A stretch of DNA of 64,000 bases from the NCBI GenBank assembly GCA_033032175.1, contig CM065334.1, forward strand, positions 3,965,705 to 4,029,704. Direction: 5' to 3'. The notes below the pieces were generated by a model, which did not search any database, was not told the origin of the DNA, and saw only the letters and a list, made by a program, of their open reading frames with translations. The translations under genes were made by a program, and so were the position numbers. This stretch comes from Saturnia japonica. Taxonomy: Eukaryota > Arthropoda > Insecta > Lepidoptera > Saturniidae. This document shows positions 60,871 through 64,000 of the stretch, piece by piece. How positions within the stretch are numbered: position 1 is the stretch's first letter; every line of letters begins with the position of its first letter.

Positions 60871-61599
60871 TGCACTCCTACTAAAAAATACTGAATAAAT
60901 TCTGTTGTTTTTTTCTTATCCATACTTATGTATTTTTGGTAGGTAACATGTATATAATAACAACCGTTCATACTTTAAACAATTACGTACAATAAAAAGA
61001 TTTGGTATTAAGTTGTACTGGGTGGAGCGCTAGCGATTGCGCTCCTATGAAACAAAGTTCAGTACAAAGATAAGCACGGAATTCAATGAGTGCGAAAGAG
61101 AGCAAGATGGCATGTGAAACAAAAGATTTAGTATGTGAAATGAACAAAATCTGGGGCAGTATTTCTGTGTTACATTTTATATGGTAATTGTATGGATTTG
61201 TTTGCATTTAATTATGTTTGTGATTTGTGTGAATCGTTTGTGTTTAGATAATAATCCAGTTAAAAATAAGCTATTGATCATTTCTGACATACATAGAAAA
61301 TTATTAAAACGTTGATACAAAATATTTTACCAACTACTCTTTAGGACTTAAGCTTTGAAAAATTATACCTATGTACTACCTATATATAATTCCTATTAGA
61401 CATGGGTAACACTGTGTTACGCAGCACAATTATGCCAACTCAGTTTACTGCGCCGGATGTGTTAACATGCTAATTTCAAATGTGTTGGCGCGCTCGCTAA
61501 CTCTAACTCGCTCGCCTGGTGTACTGTTTTCCTGCGACATGTTGCAAAAAATTTTGCTTGAGTTACCCATGTCTAATTCCTATCACTGTATTGCAAAGT

Positions 61600-61700
61600 G
61601 AGCGCAGTGTTTAGTGAACACCCATTAAAAATGTTAGGAGCCTGCTGCCACCAATGTCGATCGACGCGGTATCGTACAAGCTACCCCGCTGAGCCATTCT
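61600..61700 (-). repeat. SINE-2 head fragment
   Basis: Read in reverse it gives GGCTCAGCGGGGTAGCTTG... GTCGATCGAC, the SINE-2 head. It lies in the intron between exons 62053 and 59647. Confidence 0.5.
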
Positions 61701-62052
61701 TTGTTTATCATCAATTTTTTTTAAATACAGTTAAGGTCGCAAGCAATGATTCTCGACTGAAAGAAAGCAGCTACTGGTGTCTATGGACACTAGATACCTT
61801 AGAAATCAATAGTGCGTTGCCGATGTTGAACCGCTCTACACCAAGGAGATCTGGAAACCCTACTCACCGCAAGATCAGGTTAGGATCAGACACAAGTTTA
61901 TTTGGCTGTGATATTCTGTAGGTACAGACTGCTCCGAGTAGAGAGATATGTCTAAATAAATATCTCTGCACCCTACCTCTTTTAAATTAAATCCATATAC
62001 ATAATTGCATAACATGCTAGTGAAAATAATCAAGTATTTGTATTAATCATAC

Positions 62053-62427
62053 CTCAGCTCATGTTCCACAGTAGATGAAACACCATCATCACCAACAACA
62101 ACAGTCTGCCTGAACGCTTCACCATCAAAACTGACATTCTCTGAACTGTCAGTTCTATTGATCTCAACGAAGAATTCTTCATCACTCTCCGTGGAATTTC
62201 GCTTTAGTATGGAGTCATCGAGGCATATATTCTGACCGCAGATCTTGGTAACGCTTTTCCTATCGCGGCATTGACTTGTGCTTGGTAATGATGAGAACGG
62301 TTCCCAACTTGATATGTCAACTGGTTCTGTATCAGAAGTGGGACTTTCGTTTGGGGTAGGTTCTGTTGGTGTCGGAGTTTCGGCTGTGGCTGGTCTTGTG
62401 GTTGGTGTTATTTCAATTCCTGGTACT
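62053..62427 (-). CDS. PH/PDZ protein, Pro/Thr-rich acidic linker exon
   Basis: The acceptor is TATTCTTAG|A and the donor GCTGAG|GTATGA; 375 bp, phase 2 to phase 2. The joined frame is fully open. It starts with a Thr/Pro-rich stretch (VPGIEITPTTRPATAETPTP) and then becomes acidic (STESDEEFFVEINRTDSSE). No known fold is recognisable and it is probably disordered. The phase match on both sides and the open frame support it as coding. Confidence 0.8.
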
Positions 62428-62679
62428 CTAAGAATAGATTTAACACTAATTAATATTAAAATTGGTTATTAGAATATTATCTTACAATAGGAAACTTAGA
62501 AAAGGAATAGCTCTTAAAAGGGGCCGTTCAAAAAATACGAGGGTGTCTTTTGCTGTTAAAAGATGTGACATTCTCTGAACTGAATATTGTGGGGGTCCAA
62601 GGAAACGTGACTTTCGCATTTTATTAAACAATTTTGCAAGTTTTTTTTCAGATTAAAAAAACAATGTGTTTATTGATTG

Positions 62680-63160
62680 GCTATGCCTGCAGCTTTGCTC
62701 ACGTGGACAATAGAATGCCCGCGCGAATCTTGCTCCCCCGCTCCCGGCTATTTCAAAGACCAAAGCTTATTGTGGGTGTTCCTTAGAATATTGACGTATA
62801 CTCTTGCTAACTTTTTAATGTCTACAATTATTTAGTACATTAATTTGCCATATCTCTTATGGTTTACTCAAGGTAAGCGATTTAAGCACCCGAATTTATT
62901 CACCCTGACCAGTTTTTTTTAATTTGCAGCGAACCCCAATTCTTTTTCTAAAATAAAAGTAGCCTAAATTACTTCTTATAACATCACCGATATACCAGTG
63001 ACAGACCCGTCAAAATCGGTCTAACCATTTCGGAGATTATCCGGAACAAACAAACAGACAACAATTTTAAAAATGGGTTTTTTTGTTATAATAGGTATCG
63101 TGTATACTTTCATATTTATTCATACGTATTTTGTAAGAAGCTGTTATTTTGACACTAGAT
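62680..63160 (-). mobile_element. Lep1-like Helitron in PH/PDZ intron
   Basis: Reverse copy from CTGCAGCTTTGCTCACGTGG through CGGTCTAACCATTTCGGAGATTATCC to GCTGTTATTTTGACA. It lies between exons 63241 and 62053. Confidence 0.6.
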
Positions 63161-63240
63161 AGTCATTGTTCGTTATCCTAAGAATAGACTATAGTTAATA
63201 AAAGCATAATTAATCTCTAAACTATAGTCAATCCAGTTAC

Positions 63241-63411
63241 CTGTCTGGTGGTACCGGTGGTGTGGGTGGTAGTGGGGAAGTGGGGTCCCTAGCAGCCGCG
63301 CGGGGTACGGGCGGAGCCGGGGGGGCGCAGTAAACATTCTCGCCCTTACTAACTATCTTTAATTCAGCCAGCTTATTCCTCAGTGTCTTCACCCAGTCTT
63401 GCATTGTTTCC
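63241..63411 (-). CDS. PH/PDZ protein, exon with PH-domain C-terminal helix (partial gene, 5' end outside)
   Basis: On the minus strand, acceptor TTATTTCCAG|G and donor GACAG|GTAACT bound a 171-bp exon, phase 2 in and phase 2 out. It reads ETMQDWVKTLRNKLAELKI, the amphipathic C-terminal helix with the invariant Trp that closes a PH domain. A Pro-rich linker follows (APPAPPVPRAA... PLPPTPPVPP), which could bind SH3 or WW domains. The rest of the PH domain and the start codon must lie beyond base 64000, since none is visible between 63412 and the window edge. Confidence 0.8.
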
Positions 63412-63716
63412 CTGGAAATAAGTATTACATTTTTTTAACAAAAGAGACTAAATATCTATTTTGGTATCTTTATCAATGTTGAAGGAAATTGTGTGTACAA
63501 GCCAACCTCACCTGCACGTGGTGTATCTTGCCGATTAACGAACCAGGAAATGGCGAAAATGGGATGGTAGGGCTGTACAGTCCGACTGGGTCGCGACCAC
63601 CATTCACGTGGTGAAAAGTCCGTCATAGTGACTCGCTTTTGCGTGTCGCATTTCGGGATCTGCCTGTACATATCGTGCATATGATACAGTAACGTCAATT
63701 TGCCATGCTACTATAA

Positions 63717-64000
63717 AAAACCGGCCAAGTGCGAGTCGGACTCGCGCACCGAGGGCTCCGTAATTGTATAGCTACATTCACCAAAAAAATTATGTATCAT
63801 TATTGAAGAAAGCATTGAGCGATTCTAAAGGAAAGGAAAAATATATTAAAGGACAAACTCAACTTTGCCATTGGAAAACTATTGTCCCCATACATCGACA
63901 TAGGCCGCGGTAAGTTTATAATACCAACTGCAAATAAATTTGTAATCGCAAAAATATTTTTCTTTTGTGATATAATTACAAATTATTAGTTTTGGAAGTT
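63717..64000. repeat. widespread lepidopteran-type repeat (CCGGCCAAGTGCGAGTCGG)
   Basis: It starts AAACCGGCCAAGTGCGAGTCG, GACTCGCGCACCGAGGGCTCC, a sequence I recall as a very common interspersed repeat of lepidopteran genomes, probably the end of a non-LTR element. It runs to the window edge. Confidence 0.5.

Overview
The window looks like nuclear DNA of a moth or butterfly (Lepidoptera). It is AT-rich, with short exons in long introns and canonical GT-AG splice sites. It is dense with tRNA-derived SINEs, Helitrons of the type that end in CTAG (Lep1-like), mariner and Harbinger remnants and several MITE families. No bacterial, viral or CRISPR feature was seen. Two protein-coding genes can be reconstructed by joining exons whose phases agree; they lie tail to tail.

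Gene 1 (+ strand, 5.1-38.7 kb) is an SLC16 / monocarboxylate-transporter-like protein. Six constitutive exons (5103, 19680, 23083, 24055, 25580, 27099) encode 285 residues: a cytoplasmic N-terminus and transmembrane helices 1-6. They are followed by two complete terminal exons (31228-32361 and 37543-38748). Each starts in phase 0 and ends in its own stop codon, and each encodes a full TM6-7 loop plus TM7-12. The locus can therefore make two transporters of 662 and 686 residues that share the N-terminal half and differ in the C-terminal half. A small in-phase alternative first exon may lie at 7571-7601.

Gene 2 (- strand, 63.4-50.5 kb, 5' end outside the window) is a multi-exon adaptor-like protein, mostly in exons too short to stand out as open frames. 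Reading 5'->3' it has the C-terminal helix of a PH domain, a long Pro/Thr/Ser/Asn-rich acidic linker, a basic Ser-rich stretch, the second half of one PDZ domain and a complete second PDZ domain, and it stops at 50472. Exon phases chain consistently across ten exons. One exon (54.4-54.6 kb) is uncertain, and the first half of PDZ1 was not found.

Layout: 1-5.1 kb intergenic repeats; 5.1-38.7 kb transporter gene, with introns full of transposable elements; 38.7-50.5 kb repeat-filled intergenic DNA; 50.5-64 kb the PH/PDZ gene. Several nested insertions can be read directly. They include a hAT-like MITE with a near-perfect 8-bp target duplication, a TA-flanked pogo/mariner-type MITE inside a Helitron, a TIR element inside a larger fold-back element, and a 59-bp-period minisatellite of about 11 copies inside gene 2.
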